Shown here: in pieces, positions 40,789 to 40,810 of the stretch
How the letters are laid out: each line of letters starts with the position of its first letter
Numbering within the stretch: the first letter of the stretch is position 1
Origin: a virus
Length of the DNA: 40,810 nt
Strand: one strand, 5' to 3'
IMG/VR virus record: IMGVR_UViG_3300001750_000012
Coordinates: 1-40,810 of that record
Notes under the pieces: generated by a model
What the model was told of the DNA's origin: nothing
What the model saw: only the letters and a program-made list of their open reading frames with translations
Databases searched by the model: none
Program-made: the position numbers and the translations under genes

Positions 40789-40810
40789 AATGGTTTTTTG
40801 TTTTTTTTTT
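40789..40810. other. T-rich contig end
   Basis: After an ATG at 40789 the sequence becomes T6-G-T10 and stops. Any gene starting here is cut off. The run mirrors the C/T run at the other end and suggests the assembly failed at low-complexity or low-quality ends. Confidence 0.5.

Noticed and set aside
1-40810. CRISPR array, tRNA genes or reverse transcriptase of a diversity-generating element
   Set aside because: No regularly spaced direct repeats, no cloverleaf with CCA-like end, and no reverse transcriptase motif were found; the Thr tracts are simple low-complexity coding sequence.

Overview
The window is most of the genome of a tailed double-stranded DNA phage, AT-rich by eye, with every recognisable gene on the + strand. 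The tail module (TP901-type tape measure, DUF2163, NlpC/P60 peptidase, J/GTA-like tail tip) is the long non-contractile type common in phages of Gram-negative bacteria. A small membrane protein and a lipoprotein in the lysis position fit that host type. The host cannot be named from sequence alone. No terminase, integrase or DNA polymerase is visible. Both ends are homopolymer runs, and the terminase would be expected just upstream of the portal, so the sequence is probably incomplete at the junction.

Layout. 0.1-10.3 kb holds the head and connector genes: a secreted-looking protein, DUF4055-type portal, a MuF-type head protein whose frame-broken extension carries ParB-like and zincin-like regions, an M15-type peptidase, scaffold, major capsid, connector proteins and tail tube. 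10.3-22.3 kb holds the tail: chaperone pair with a textbook -1 slippery site, tape measure, distal tail proteins, and a tail tip protein split by an RCC1-type beta-propeller. 22.4-23.3 kb holds holin-like, lipoprotein and small genes. 23.3-29.7 kb is a modification cassette of four glycosyltransferase-like genes, a methyltransferase and an HNH homing endonuclease. 29.7-38.2 kb is early/middle: a winged-helix protein, DUF932, an SF2 helicase, a sigma-like protein, peptide deformylase, a zinc ribbon and a primase. 38.2-40.8 kb is replication initiation (initiator-like proteins and a DnaC-like loader), preceded by a strong promoter and a structured 5' leader.

The most interesting points are these. 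(1) Five structural genes carry threonine/serine tracts, four at the C-terminus and one internal and about 115-125 residues long. Together with the glycosyltransferase cassette, including one enzyme with a DxH motif, this suggests a phage-encoded mucin-like O-glycosylation system for the virion. (2) A roughly 120-nt leader at 38283-38402 folds on paper into a three-way junction and carries a perfect 9-nt anti-Shine-Dalgarno, so it may be an undescribed regulatory RNA. (3) The MuF protein appears to be a multidomain protein interrupted at an A9 run, a G6 run and a third site. (4) An RCC1 propeller has been inserted into the middle of the tail tip protein. (5) An HNH gene appears to have captured the start of a glycosyltransferase gene.

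Transcription probably runs as a few long co-directional operons. Three sigma70-like promoters are visible at 29819, 31328 and 38248, with several GC-rich hairpins between modules. All functions are inferred from motifs and gene order read by eye; no database search was run.
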